From: Peribacillus muralis
GTDB lineage: Bacteria; Bacillota; Bacilli; Bacillales; DSM-1321
DNA length: 64,000 bases
Assembly: GCF_001645685.2 (NCBI RefSeq)
Contig: NZ_CP017080.1
Coordinates: 1,664,001 to 1,728,000 of the forward strand
Reading direction: 5' to 3'
In this document: piece by piece, positions 50,446 to 59,381 of the stretch
How positions within the stretch are numbered: position 1 is the stretch's first letter
How the letters are laid out: each line of letters begins with the position of its first letter
Made by a program: the position numbers and the translations under genes
Notes under the pieces: generated by a model
The model's input: the letters and a program-made list of their open reading frames with translations, nothing else
What the model was told of the DNA's origin: nothing
Database searches by the model: none

Positions 50446-51537
50446 TTGAAAAAGCGCAAATTAGGTCTAGCTCTATCACTTGTTCTTGCAGCTGGTACGC
50501 TATTGGGAGCATGTGGTAATTCAGAGAATGATGATAAAGAGTCTTCAAATGGAAAAGACAAGAAAGATAACTTCACAGTGGCGATGGTTACGGATACTGG
50601 CGGTGTGGACGATGAGTCATTCAACCAGTCAGCTTGGAAGGGAATTCAGGAATTCGGTAAGGAAAATGATTTAAAAAAAGGCAAGGAAGGGTTTAACTAT
50701 CTTCAATCTAAATCCGATGCGGACTACGCCAAAAACTTGAATACGCTTGTTCGTGAAGATTACAAACTTATATATGGTATCGGTTTTCTTTTAGCAGAAG
50801 CTGTAGGGGAAGTGGCTGACCAACGTCCGGATTCACAATTTGCCATAGTTGATACAGTAGTAGATAAAAAGAATGTTGCCAGTATTAATTTCAAAGAGCA
50901 GCAAGGATCATTCCTTGTAGGTGTAATAGCTGGATTACAAACGAAAACGAATAAGGTTGGGTTTATCGGCGGAGTTGAATCCGAATTAATCAAGAAATTC
51001 GAAGTAGGCTTTAAGGCAGGGGTTTTATCTGTAAACCCGGATGCTAAAGTGGAAGTTAAATATGCCGGTGATTTCAATAAAGCAGACATCGGTAAATCAA
51101 CTGCAGGCTCCATGTATGCTTCTGGCATTGATATCATTTATCACGCTGCTGGCGGAACTGGAAAAGGAGTATTTACTGAAGCTGTTGAGCAAAAACAGAA
51201 AGATCCTAAACGAGAAATCTATGTAATCGGTGTAGATAGCGACCAAGCTAAATTAGGAGCAGTTCCAGGAACTGATGATAACATCACGTTAACGTCTATG
51301 TTAAAACGTGTTGATGTTGCAGTTAAAGACCTTTCCGAGAAAGCAAAAGCAGGAAAATTCCCAGGTGGCGAAGTAATTGAGTACGGAATCGAGGAAAATG
51401 GTGTTGGTATTTCTGATACGAAAGATAACGTAACTGACGAATCTCTAAAAGCAGTCGAAGAATGGACAGAAAAAATTAAGTCAGGTGATTTCGTAGTTCC
51501 AGGTACGGATAAAGAATTCGAAAAACTTGGTTTATAA
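50446..51537 (+). CDS. nupN: BMP-family nucleoside-binding lipoprotein (NupN/BmpA)
   Basis: The solute-binding lipoprotein of a basic membrane protein/PnrA-type ABC importer, 363 residues. The signal peptide ends in the lipobox LLGAC with Cys at about residue 23. A charged spacer follows, then [23 protein letters not shown], typical of nucleoside-binding BMP proteins, and [14 protein letters not shown]. The start is TTG at 50446, with AGGGGGAT at 50433-50440. The following ABC ATPase and two permeases complete the importer. Substrate (nucleosides) is inferred from family. Confidence 0.92.
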   Translation: MKKRKLGLALSLVLAAGTLLGACGNSENDDKESSNGKDKKDNFTVAMVTDTGGVDDESFNQSAWKGIQEFGKENDLKKGKEGFNYLQSKSDADYAKNLNTLVREDYKLIYGIGFLLAEAVGEVADQRPDSQFAIVDTVVDKKNVASINFKEQQGSFLVGVIAGLQTKTNKVGFIGGVESELIKKFEVGFKAGVLSVNPDAKVEVKYAGDFNKADIGKSTAGSMYASGIDIIYHAAGGTGKGVFTEAVEQKQKDPKREIYVIGVDSDQAKLGAVPGTDDNITLTSMLKRVDVAVKDLSEKAKAGKFPGGEVIEYGIEENGVGISDTKDNVTDESLKAVEEWTEKIKSGDFVVPGTDKEFEKLGL

Positions 51538-51552
51538 ATCGTAATGCTTAAC

Positions 51553-51590
51553 AAAGAATAGGGTGGCAGAATTGCACTCTATTCTTTCTT
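51553..51590 (+). terminator. First hairpin between nupN and nupO
   Basis: AAAGAATAG (51553-51561) pairs with CTATTCTTT (51579-51587), with GTG/CAC pairing inside, then a T/C-rich tail. It lies 15 nt after the lipoprotein gene. Confidence 0.7.
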
Positions 51591-51623
51591 TTCTTCAAAA
51601 GTTTGGACCCTGTAAAAATATTG

Positions 51624-51668
51624 AATGAAAAACTATGATGAAATCGTAGTTTTTCATTTGGTTTTTTT
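51624..51668 (+). terminator. Second hairpin between nupN and nupO
   Basis: AATGAAAAACTA (51624-51635) pairs with TAGTTTTTCATT (51647-51658). GAT/ATC continue the stem inside, and seven T residues follow. Confidence 0.75.
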
Positions 51669-51739
51669 AAAAAATCAATAGAGTAAGATCAGCTATTTAT
51701 CAATAAAAAATTTACACTCATTTTAGGAGTTGATAATAC

Positions 51740-53275
51740 GTGGAATATGTAATTGAGATGCTTAATATCCGTAAGGAATTTCCAGGCATCGTCGCAAATG
51801 ATAACGTTACCCTTCAGGTGAAAAAAGGGGAGATTCACGCATTATTAGGTGAAAATGGCGCGGGTAAATCGACTTTGATGAATGTATTATTCGGTTTATA
51901 TCAGCCAGAGCAGGGAGAAATTCGTGTGAATGGTAGCCCAGTCAAGATTACCAGCCCAAACATTGCCAATGATTTAGGGATTGGAATGGTTCATCAGCAT
52001 TTTATGCTTGTTGACCCATTTACTGTTACGGAAAATATTATTTTAGGTAAAGAACCGTCGAAAGCGGGGAAAATCGATTTAAAAGAAGCGAGTGAGGAAG
52101 TTAGGAAACTATCAGAACAATATCAGCTTAGCGTCGATCCTTATGCGAAAATTGCTGATATCTCAATAGGGATGCAGCAGCGTGTCGAAATTTTGAAAAC
52201 GCTATACCGCGGTGCCGAGATATTGATTTTCGACGAGCCAACCGCTGTATTGACTCCTCAAGAAATAAAGGAACTAATTTATATAATGAAGGCTCTCATC
52301 AAAGAAGGTAAATCCATCATTTTAATTACTCACAAGCTTAAGGAAATTATGGAGGTTTGTGATCGGGTAACGGTAATACGAAAAGGTCAAGGGATTGGTA
52401 CAGTGAATGTTAATGAAACCAACCCTAATGAATTGGCAAGCTTAATGGTTGGCAGGGAGGTCCTTTTTAAAACGGAAAAATCGAAAGCATCTCCAACTGA
52501 TGTTGTTCTGGAAGTTAGGGAACTGGAAGTTAAAGATTCTCGGGGAGTTTCCGCTGTTAGGAATTTGGATTTAACTGTCCGTGCTGGAGAAATTGTTGGA
52601 ATTGCTGGTGTGGATGGCAATGGACAATCCGAATTAATTGAAGCATTGGCTGGTTTAAGGAAATCAACTACTGGTTCTATTAAGCTTAATGGAAAAGAAA
52701 TCAGAAACCTTAAACCTAGGAAAATAACGGAAGCGGGCGTGGGACATATACCTGAGGACAGACATAAGCATGGATTGGTCCTTGATTACAGTGTTGGGGA
52801 AAATATTGTCTTGCAAACGTATTATCAAAAGCCTTTCTCTAAAGCTGGTATCTTGAATTCAAAGAAAATATTTGAAAAAGCTCGGACATTAATTAAAAGC
52901 TATGATGTCCGTACTCCAAGTGAATATACTCCAGCACGAGCGCTTTCTGGTGGTAATCAGCAAAAAGCAATCATAGGACGTGAGGTTGATAGGAATCCGG
53001 ATTTATTGATCGCCGCGCAGCCAACACGAGGACTTGATGTGGGGGCAATAGAATTTATCCATAAACGCCTAATTGAACAGCGTGATGCAGGAAAAGCGGT
53101 ACTGCTCATATCGTTTGAATTAGAAGAAATCATGAATGTCAGCGATAAAATTGCTGTTATATACGAAGGGGAAATTGTCGCCATCGTCGATCCGAAAGAA
53201 ACTACGGAACAGGAACTTGGTCTTCTTATGGCTGGCAGTAAACGGACGGAAGCAGGTGGAAAACAACATGTCTAA
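51740..53275 (+). CDS. nupO: Nucleoside ABC transporter, ATP-binding protein (NupO)
   Basis: A 511-residue protein with two fused ABC domains. The first has Walker A GENGAGKSTL, the degenerate signature SIGMQQRVE and Walker B ILIFDEPTAVL. The second has a divergent Walker A (GVDGNGQSEL), signature LSGGNQQK and LLIAAQPTRGLDVG. There the usual catalytic glutamate is replaced by Gln, as is normal for RbsA/BmpC-type proteins. The GTG at 51740 follows AGGAG. It overlaps nupP by 8 nt. Confidence 0.94.
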   Translation: MEYVIEMLNIRKEFPGIVANDNVTLQVKKGEIHALLGENGAGKSTLMNVLFGLYQPEQGEIRVNGSPVKITSPNIANDLGIGMVHQHFMLVDPFTVTENIILGKEPSKAGKIDLKEASEEVRKLSEQYQLSVDPYAKIADISIGMQQRVEILKTLYRGAEILIFDEPTAVLTPQEIKELIYIMKALIKEGKSIILITHKLKEIMEVCDRVTVIRKGQGIGTVNVNETNPNELASLMVGREVLFKTEKSKASPTDVVLEVRELEVKDSRGVSAVRNLDLTVRAGEIVGIAGVDGNGQSELIEALAGLRKSTTGSIKLNGKEIRNLKPRKITEAGVGHIPEDRHKHGLVLDYSVGENIVLQTYYQKPFSKAGILNSKKIFEKARTLIKSYDVRTPSEYTPARALSGGNQQKAIIGREVDRNPDLLIAAQPTRGLDVGAIEFIHKRLIEQRDAGKAVLLISFELEEIMNVSDKIAVIYEGEIVAIVDPKETTEQELGLLMAGSKRTEAGGKQHV

Positions 53276-54311
53276 GTATTTATCTAAATTAACCAGTCCG
53301 TTAATAGCAGTTATTCTTGGACTAGTGGTAGGGGCTATAATCATGTTAGCAAGTGGTTATGACCCTATTGCAGGCTATGGCTCCATGATTGGGGGCATTA
53401 TTGGGGATTCATATTATGTAGGAGAATCGGTCAGGACAATCATTCCGTATATCCTTGCAGGTTTGGCGGTGGCCTTTGCTTTTCGTACCGGATTATTCAA
53501 TATCGGTGTTGAGGGGCAATTAATTGTGGGCTGGTTGGCGGCAGTCTGGGTAGGAATTGCTTTTGATCTTCCAAGGATCGTCCATTTGCCATTAGCGATT
53601 TTAGCTGGGGCCGTTGCGGGCGCCTTATGGGCTTTTATTCCAGGTTATTTAAAAGCCAAATTCCGTGTACATGAAGTTATCGTATCCATCATGTTGAATT
53701 ATACAGCTTTGTATGTAACGAATTATTTGATTCGAAATGTAATGACTGACAAGTTGGATAAAACGGAAAGAATCGCCGATACAGCATCACTGCGTTCTCC
53801 TTTCTTTGAAAGCATCACGGATTTTTCCCGGATGCATTGGGGAATAGTGGTAGCTATTATTTGCGTAATCATCATGTGGTTCATTCTTGAAAGAACGAAA
53901 ACGGGCTTTGAACTTAAAGCGGTAGGTTTCAACCAGCATGCGTCCGAATATGCAGGTATGAGTGTTAATAAGAACATCATCCTTTCAATGGTGATTTCCG
54001 GTGCATTTGCAGGCCTTGCAGGTGCCATGGAAGGACTTGGGACATTTGGGTATGCTGCTGTCAAAGGTGGATTCACAGGTATGGGATTTGACGGAATTGC
54101 AGTAGCTCTACTTGGTGCGAATACAGCTATTGGAGTTGTTCTTGCTGCCTTATTATTTGGTGGATTGAAAGCAGGAGCCTTAAATATGCCACTGGAAACA
54201 GGGATACCGAGTGAAATCGTAGATATAGTCATCGCTTTGATTATTTTCTTCGTCGCTTCAAGTTATTTTATACGTTGGATTGCCGCTCGTTTTAAGAAAG
54301 GGGTGAAATAA
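53268..54311 (+). CDS. nupP: Nucleoside ABC transporter permease (NupP)
   Basis: A 347-residue integral membrane permease of the BPD_transp_2 family with eight or more hydrophobic segments. Conserved blocks are GLFNIGVEGQLIVGWLAA and KTGFELKAVGFNQHASEYAGM, followed by SGAFAGLAGAMEGLG. The ATG at 53268, inside the last codons of nupO and preceded by AGGTGG, gives MSKYLSKLTSPL. The longer reading from 53136 is antagonised by overlap with nupO. Confidence 0.93.
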   Translation: MSKYLSKLTSPLIAVILGLVVGAIIMLASGYDPIAGYGSMIGGIIGDSYYVGESVRTIIPYILAGLAVAFAFRTGLFNIGVEGQLIVGWLAAVWVGIAFDLPRIVHLPLAILAGAVAGALWAFIPGYLKAKFRVHEVIVSIMLNYTALYVTNYLIRNVMTDKLDKTERIADTASLRSPFFESITDFSRMHWGIVVAIICVIIMWFILERTKTGFELKAVGFNQHASEYAGMSVNKNIILSMVISGAFAGLAGAMEGLGTFGYAAVKGGFTGMGFDGIAVALLGANTAIGVVLAALLFGGLKAGALNMPLETGIPSEIVDIVIALIIFFVASSYFIRWIAARFKKGVK

Positions 54312-55271
54312 GTGGATTTTTACCAAGTATTACAAATTATTATTCCATCAATGATTGCTCTAGCTGCTCCACTTATATTTACTTCACTTGGAGGGGTATT
54401 TTCTGAACGCGCAGGTGTCATAAATATTGGTTTGGAAGGATTAATGGTAATTGGTGCCTTTACCGGAATTGTTTTTAACTTGATGCTGGCAGATGTCTTT
54501 GGAGAATGGACTCCATGGCTGGCTGTCTTGGCAGCAATGATAGCCGGTTTATTATTTTCCATCCTCCATGCAGTGGCTTGCATTACCTTCAGGGCGGATC
54601 AAACGGTAAGTGGTGTCGCCATAAACCTTCTGGCAGTAGGTTTAACCATGTTTTTAGTGAAGTTGATTTTCGACAAAGGACAAACGGATAGAATCACTGA
54701 AACATTTCCTAGGATTGATGTTCCGCTTTTAAGTGACATTCCATTCATAGGCCCAATCTTTTTCGCAAATGGATATTATATCGTCTACATCGCCATTCTG
54801 ATATCTTTTGTCGTTTGGTATGTCCTATACAAAACTCCATTTGGATTAAGAATTCGGGCAGTTGGAGAGCATCCTATGGCTGCTGATACAATGGGTGTCA
54901 ATGTAACGAAAATCCGTTATGCAGCCGTCTTGTTATCAGGTGCTTTCGGCGGTATCGGCGGAGCGATTTATGCAACTATTTTTTCAAATGAATTCAATCA
55001 CGCGACCATCAACGGTCAAGGGTTCATGGCCATTGCGGCGATGATTTTCGGTAAGTGGCATCCAATCGGTGCAATGGGGGCCGCGTTATTCTTTGGTTTG
55101 GCTCAAAGTTTGAGTATCGTAGGTTCGAGCCTTCCTTTTTTCAAGGATATACCATCAGTTTACCTTTTGATTGCTCCTTATGTTTTGACAATCATTGCCC
55201 TAACCGGATTCATTGGACGTGCAGATGCTCCAAAGGCATCCGGACAGCCATACATCAAAGGAAAAAGATAA
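54312..55271 (+). CDS. nupQ: Nucleoside ABC transporter permease (NupQ)
   Basis: The second permease of the importer, 319 residues, very hydrophobic. Family blocks are LIFTSLGGVFSERAGVINIGLEGLMVIGAF, read in pieces, and KTPFGLRIRAVGEHPMAADTMGV, followed by SGAFGGIGGAIYA. The GTG at 54312 directly follows the nupP stop, with AAAGGGGTG as ribosome binding site. A strong terminator ends the operon. Confidence 0.94.
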   Translation: MDFYQVLQIIIPSMIALAAPLIFTSLGGVFSERAGVINIGLEGLMVIGAFTGIVFNLMLADVFGEWTPWLAVLAAMIAGLLFSILHAVACITFRADQTVSGVAINLLAVGLTMFLVKLIFDKGQTDRITETFPRIDVPLLSDIPFIGPIFFANGYYIVYIAILISFVVWYVLYKTPFGLRIRAVGEHPMAADTMGVNVTKIRYAAVLLSGAFGGIGGAIYATIFSNEFNHATINGQGFMAIAAMIFGKWHPIGAMGAALFFGLAQSLSIVGSSLPFFKDIPSVYLLIAPYVLTIIALTGFIGRADAPKASGQPYIKGKR

Positions 55272-55278
55272 TTTATGC

Positions 55279-55310
55279 AACCGGTCAGTCATATGTGCTG
55301 ACCGGTTTTT
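55279..55310 (+). terminator. Rho-independent terminator after nupQ
   Basis: AACCGGTCAG (55279-55288) pairs with CTGACCGGTT (55298-55307), followed by T residues. The left arm GCAACCGGTCAG recurs as a direct repeat at 55324-55335. Confidence 0.88.
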
Positions 55311-55383
55311 ACGTAGGATAAAAGCAACCGGTCAGGACATGGCTGTTAAGACTAAGTGAAAACCGAAAAAAAGTAGCTGTTAC

Positions 55384-55413
55384 TTGCATGATTTTTCCTT
55401 TCACATGTATATT
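55384..55413 (+). promoter_or_regulatory. Sigma-A promoter candidate for the ymfF operon
   Basis: A -35 TTGCAT (55384-55389) and -10 TATATT (55408-55413) are 18 nt apart, about 80 nt before ymfF. The rest of the 221-nt gap holds only the nupQ terminator and its repeated arm. Confidence 0.5.
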
Positions 55414-55492
55414 TTAAGTAGATGTTTAAAAGGGTTCCTATCTACAAACAATAAGCTACTAAAGGTGATTTATATAATGAGGAGGATTATTC

Positions 55493-56773
55493 ATGTCTAT
55501 CGCTTCCGATACAATAATGGAAAAAAGCGGATACAGGCTTCATGTGGTCCGTACGGATAAATATAAAACGAATACGCTCGTGCTGAAGATGAAAGCGCCA
55601 TTGACGAAAGAAAAAGTTACATATCGCGCGTTGGTGCCATATGTGTTACAGAGCAATACGAGTAAATATCCTACGACTCCTGAGCTTAGATCTTATCTTG
55701 ATGAATTATACGGCGCGGGTTTTTATGTCGATGTCGCAAAAAAAGGAGAATATCAAATCGTTAGTTTCACCATCGATATCGTCAATGAAAAATTCCTTAG
55801 TGATTCAACGCCGCTTCTAGAAAAAGCTTTTGGGTTATTATCTGAGGTGATCTTTCATCCGAAAAAGAATGGCGAGGCCTTTGATCCTAAAACGGTGACC
55901 AATGAAATCCGTTCCTTGAAACAGCGACTTCAATCCATTTCCGATGATAAAATGCGCTATTCGGCTACAAGGCTTGTCGAGGAAATGTGCAAAACCGAAC
56001 CATATGCCCTTGAAGCAAGCGGAAACCTAGAGGACTTGAAAACGATAACGCCGGAGTCCCTTTTCACTTATTATCAAAAAATGCTGGCTGAAGATGAGAT
56101 CGATTTGTATGTGATCGGCGACATCAATGAATCGGAGGTCGAGGCTTTAGCTGACAAATATGTGACCTTAAAGGCTCGGGTACCGGTACGTCTGCCAAGG
56201 AATACGGACAAGGAAGTGGAGAAGGAAAAGGAAGTCATCGAAAACTCGGATGTAAAACAAGGGAAATTGAATATCGGCTACCGTACCCATATTGCCTATG
56301 GTGATCCGGATTATTATGCGCTGCAGCTGTTCAATGGGATTTTTGGCGGTTTTTCACATTCGAAACTATTCATTAATGTCAGGGAGAAAGCCAGCCTAGC
56401 GTATTATGCAGCTTCTAGGCTCGAAAGTCATAAAGGGCTATTGATGGTGATGGCGGGCATCGAAAATGCGAACTACAAGCAAGCACTTGAAATCATTCAT
56501 GCGCAAATGAATGAAATGAAACAAGGAAACTTTTCCGAGGCAGAACTGGAACAGACGAAGGCCGTCGTAAGGAATCAGCTTCTGGAAACGATCGACGTTA
56601 GCAGGGGCCTCGTTGAAATTTTATACCATAATGTAATTTCCGGGCAGAATATTTCACTGGACGATTGGTTTGCTGAAACGGAACGGACGACGAAGGAAGA
56701 AATTGTTGCCGTTGGTCAGAAGATTCAGCTTGATACAATTTATTTCCTAACAGAAGCGGGGGTGCAAGAGTAA
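55493..56773 (+). CDS. ymfF: M16-like protein YmfF (no zinc motif)
   Basis: A 426-residue M16 peptidase homologue. The region where HxxEH should occur (VPYVLQSNTSKYPTTPELRSYLDELYGAGF, about residues 45-75) has no such motif, so it is probably a non-catalytic partner of YmfH. Later segments such as FNGIFGGFSHSKLFINVREKASLAYYA are typical of M16 proteins. The ATG at 55493 has ATGAGGAGG upstream. Its stop shares one base with the ymfH start. Paired active/inactive M16 genes are the family rule. Confidence 0.88.
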   Translation: MSIASDTIMEKSGYRLHVVRTDKYKTNTLVLKMKAPLTKEKVTYRALVPYVLQSNTSKYPTTPELRSYLDELYGAGFYVDVAKKGEYQIVSFTIDIVNEKFLSDSTPLLEKAFGLLSEVIFHPKKNGEAFDPKTVTNEIRSLKQRLQSISDDKMRYSATRLVEEMCKTEPYALEASGNLEDLKTITPESLFTYYQKMLAEDEIDLYVIGDINESEVEALADKYVTLKARVPVRLPRNTDKEVEKEKEVIENSDVKQGKLNIGYRTHIAYGDPDYYALQLFNGIFGGFSHSKLFINVREKASLAYYAASRLESHKGLLMVMAGIENANYKQALEIIHAQMNEMKQGNFSEAELEQTKAVVRNQLLETIDVSRGLVEILYHNVISGQNISLDDWFAETERTTKEEIVAVGQKIQLDTIYFLTEAGVQE

Positions 56774-58059
56774 TGGAGAAGATAGCGTTCACTCAATTGA
56801 AAGAAGAACTTTTTCATGAAAAAATGGACAATGGACTTGAAGTTTATATCCTTCCGAAAGCTGGTTTCAATAAATCCTTTGCGACGTTTACGACGAATTA
56901 CGGTTCAGTGGATAATCATTTCAAGCCTTTGAATGAAACGGAATTTTCTAAGGTGCCTGATGGGATTGCCCATTTCCTTGAACATAAGCTTTTTGAAAAG
57001 GAAGATGGTGATGTTTTTCAGCAGTTCTCGAAGCAAGGGGCATCAGCAAATGCCTTCACTTCTTTTACCCGTACAGCTTATCTGTTTTCCAGTACGTCTG
57101 ATTTCAATAAAAATCTGACCACCTTAATCGATTTTGTCCAAGATCCTTACTTTTCGGAGAAGACGGTAGAGAAGGAAAAAGGAATCATTGGCCAGGAAAT
57201 CAATATGTATGATGATAATTCTGACTGGCGTCTATACTTCGGGACGATAGCCAACATGTATCATCATCATCCAGTTAAAATCGATATTGCCGGTACCGTG
57301 GCTTCGATTGCTGATATAACGAAAGATATGCTTTATGAATGCTATAACACGTTTTATCATCCGAGCAATATGCTTCTGTTTGTTGTAGGACCAGTTGACG
57401 TCGAGGGGACAATGAAGTTAATCCGCGATAATCAGGCTGACAAGGGTTACAGTGAACAGCCTGAGGTGGAGCGTAAATTTGCTGATGAGCCACACACGGT
57501 TTCCAAGAAAAAGGAAATCCTGAAAATGAATGTCCAAACTCCGAAGGTCATGCTTGGAATCAAGGCTATCGATGTTCATCAATCAGGTTTACAGCTTTTA
57601 AAAAGGGAGCTATCAACCAATATTTATTTGGAGATGCTCTTTGGCAAGAGTTCACCGTTGCATGAAGAACTGTATGGGGAGGGACTGATCGATCAAAGTT
57701 TCTCTTATGATTATACACAGGAGCAAGGCTTTGGGTTTGCTTTAATCGGCGGGGACAGTGCCAAGCCTGAAGAGTTGACGGAGTCATTATTTTCGATCCT
57801 GCAAAAATCCAAAACTGGATTCGGCTTGAATGAAGAAGGCCTGCAAAGGACAATAAAGAAAAAAATCGGATCGTTCCTTCGTTCGCTGAATTCACCGGAG
57901 TATATCGCTAATCAGTTCACCCGGTATGCATTCAATGATATGAACTTGTTCGATGTGGTATCGGTATTGGAACAACTAACGATTGAAGATATCAGGAAGG
58001 TCGCCGGGGATTTAATCGTCGATGAACGGATGACTGTCTGTCAGGTACTTCCTAAATAA
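56773..58059 (+). CDS. ymfH: M16 family zinc peptidase YmfH
   Basis: A 428-residue M16 peptidase with the inverted zinc motif HFLEH near residue 68 (GIAHFLEHKLFEKEDGD). The downstream metal glutamate lies in EKGIIGQEINMYDD. The substrate is not established; with YmfF it likely forms a two-subunit peptidase. The ATG at 56773 overlaps the ymfF stop by 1 nt, so the two are translationally coupled. Sequence quality and length are normal. Confidence 0.92.
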   Translation: MEKIAFTQLKEELFHEKMDNGLEVYILPKAGFNKSFATFTTNYGSVDNHFKPLNETEFSKVPDGIAHFLEHKLFEKEDGDVFQQFSKQGASANAFTSFTRTAYLFSSTSDFNKNLTTLIDFVQDPYFSEKTVEKEKGIIGQEINMYDDNSDWRLYFGTIANMYHHHPVKIDIAGTVASIADITKDMLYECYNTFYHPSNMLLFVVGPVDVEGTMKLIRDNQADKGYSEQPEVERKFADEPHTVSKKKEILKMNVQTPKVMLGIKAIDVHQSGLQLLKRELSTNIYLEMLFGKSSPLHEELYGEGLIDQSFSYDYTQEQGFGFALIGGDSAKPEELTESLFSILQKSKTGFGLNEEGLQRTIKKKIGSFLRSLNSPEYIANQFTRYAFNDMNLFDVVSVLEQLTIEDIRKVAGDLIVDERMTVCQVLPK

Positions 58060-58082
58060 ATAATATTAAAGGGGGCTGGAAT

Positions 58083-58808
58083 GTGGGGAAACGTTTTGCC
58101 CTTATAACTGGTGCCAGTGGAGGGATCGGCAGGGAAATCGCCATTAAGCTTGCCGAGGAGAATTACTCGCTTTATTTACATTATAACAGCAATGAAGATG
58201 CGATTATGGAACTGATTGAAGAACTGAAGCCTCATCAGGTAGAGCTCATTCCGATACAAGCGGATTTATCGACACCGGACGGGTACAAGATATTGGCTGA
58301 GAACATCTTTGCCCTTCATGCTATTGTCCTCAATAGCGGCAATAGCTATTATGGACTCATTTCTGACATGGATGATAAGGTTGTTAATGAAATGATTCAA
58401 TTGCATGTAACGAGTCCTTTCCAATTAACGAAGGAATTGCTTCCAAAGTTGATGTACCAAGAACAGGCTGCCATTGTTGCTGTCACATCCATATGGGGGC
58501 AGACGGGGGCTTCTTGTGAAGTATTGTATTCCATGGTCAAGGGTGGTCAAAATGCTTTTATCAAAGCGTTGAGCAAGGAAGTGTCCCTTAATGGAATCCG
58601 GGTGAATGCGGTTGCCCCCGGCGCGATATCTACATCCATGCTTGAATCCTTCAGTGCTGATGATTTGGAAATCATCAAAGGCGATATCCCGATGGGCAGG
58701 ATGGGGAACGCGAAAGAAGTAGCCGAGGCAGTGTTTTATTTACTATCCGACAAGTCATCTTATATCACTGGACAAATCCTAGGCGTAAATGGTGGATGGT
58801 ACACATGA
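58083..58808 (+). CDS. ymfI: EF-P 5-aminopentanone reductase YmfI (SDR family)
   Basis: A 241-residue short-chain dehydrogenase/reductase. In B. subtilis YmfI reduces the 5-aminopentanone group on elongation factor P to 5-aminopentanol. Visible motifs are the nucleotide-binding TGASGGIGREIA, NSGNSYYG, a catalytic Ser in VTSIWGQTGASCE and the YxxxK element (YSMVKGG). The C-terminus ends ITGQILGVNGGWYT. The start is GTG at 58083 with AAAGGGGGC upstream. The specific function comes from homology plus position; a general SDR role is certain. Confidence 0.9.
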   Translation: MGKRFALITGASGGIGREIAIKLAEENYSLYLHYNSNEDAIMELIEELKPHQVELIPIQADLSTPDGYKILAENIFALHAIVLNSGNSYYGLISDMDDKVVNEMIQLHVTSPFQLTKELLPKLMYQEQAAIVAVTSIWGQTGASCEVLYSMVKGGQNAFIKALSKEVSLNGIRVNAVAPGAISTSMLESFSADDLEIIKGDIPMGRMGNAKEVAEAVFYLLSDKSSYITGQILGVNGGWYT

Positions 58809-58887
58809 TTTTTTTATCGCATGTATAATTTCCTCTGTTCCTTCACAAAATATCTATGTACTATTTTGAAGGAAAGGGTGACCATTC

Positions 58888-59145
58888 ATGTCTGTACTGG
58901 ACAATTGGGATCAATGGAAAAATTTTTTAGGCGACAGATTAAATCAAGGTGAGCAACAAGGGCTATCAGATGGTGCTGTTAATAACTTGGCTTTCGAAAT
59001 CGGAGATTATCTAGCTAAGCAGGTTGAGCCCCAGAATGATCAAGAGAAAGTCCTTGCTGATCTTTGGTCAGTCGCTAGCGAACAAGAAAAACATGCCATG
59101 GCAAGCGTTATGGTCAAGTTAGTCGAGAACAACGGAACAAAGTAA
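58888..59145 (+). CDS. ymfJ: DUF3243 family protein YmfJ
   Basis: An 85-residue acidic protein starting MSVLDNWDQWKNFLGDRLNQGEQQGLSDGAVNN, read in pieces, typical of DUF3243. It is short, helical in pattern and has no membrane segment; function unknown. The ATG at 58888 has GAAAGGGTG upstream. It is followed by a remarkable perfect 20-bp inverted repeat. Confidence 0.9.
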   Translation: MSVLDNWDQWKNFLGDRLNQGEQQGLSDGAVNNLAFEIGDYLAKQVEPQNDQEKVLADLWSVASEQEKHAMASVMVKLVENNGTK

Positions 59146-59150
59146 ACTAT

Positions 59151-59194
59151 TCAAGCCAAAGGCCCTGTTATTATTAACAGGGCCTTTGGCTTGA
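59151..59194. repeat. Perfect 20-bp inverted repeat after ymfJ
   Basis: The 20 bases at 59151-59170 are the exact reverse complement of 59175-59194, with a four-base loop (59171-59174). The stem core is AGGCCCTGTTA. No T run follows on either strand, so it is not a textbook terminator, although it probably marks the 3' end of the ymfI-ymfJ transcript. Confidence 0.85.
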
Positions 59195-59381
59195 GTATGA
59201 CCGATAATTATCCTCGAATATAAAAATGAAGATTTTTATGGGGTTTTTCCTTTTAACTTCTCATGAAATGCTATATTATAGAAGCTAGACAATAATTAAT
59301 GCGTACAGACCTTGAAATTTACGATGGTTAAGTTTTGCTCGAATGTCAGGGGAAAAGCTTCTAGGCTTAAGGAGTGTTATC

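Noticed and set aside
52100-53100. Damaged ATPase sites in nupO (missing Walker B glutamate and weak Walker A in the second half)
   Set aside because: These substitutions are normal for the RbsA/BmpC-type fused ABC proteins and do not indicate a pseudogene.
53723-54232. 169-codon minus-strand open frame opposite nupP
   Set aside because: It is antisense to a conserved permease and has no family features.
55493-56773. YmfF as a broken peptidase because HxxEH is missing
   Set aside because: Non-catalytic M16 partners next to active ones are typical; the frame is intact and full length.
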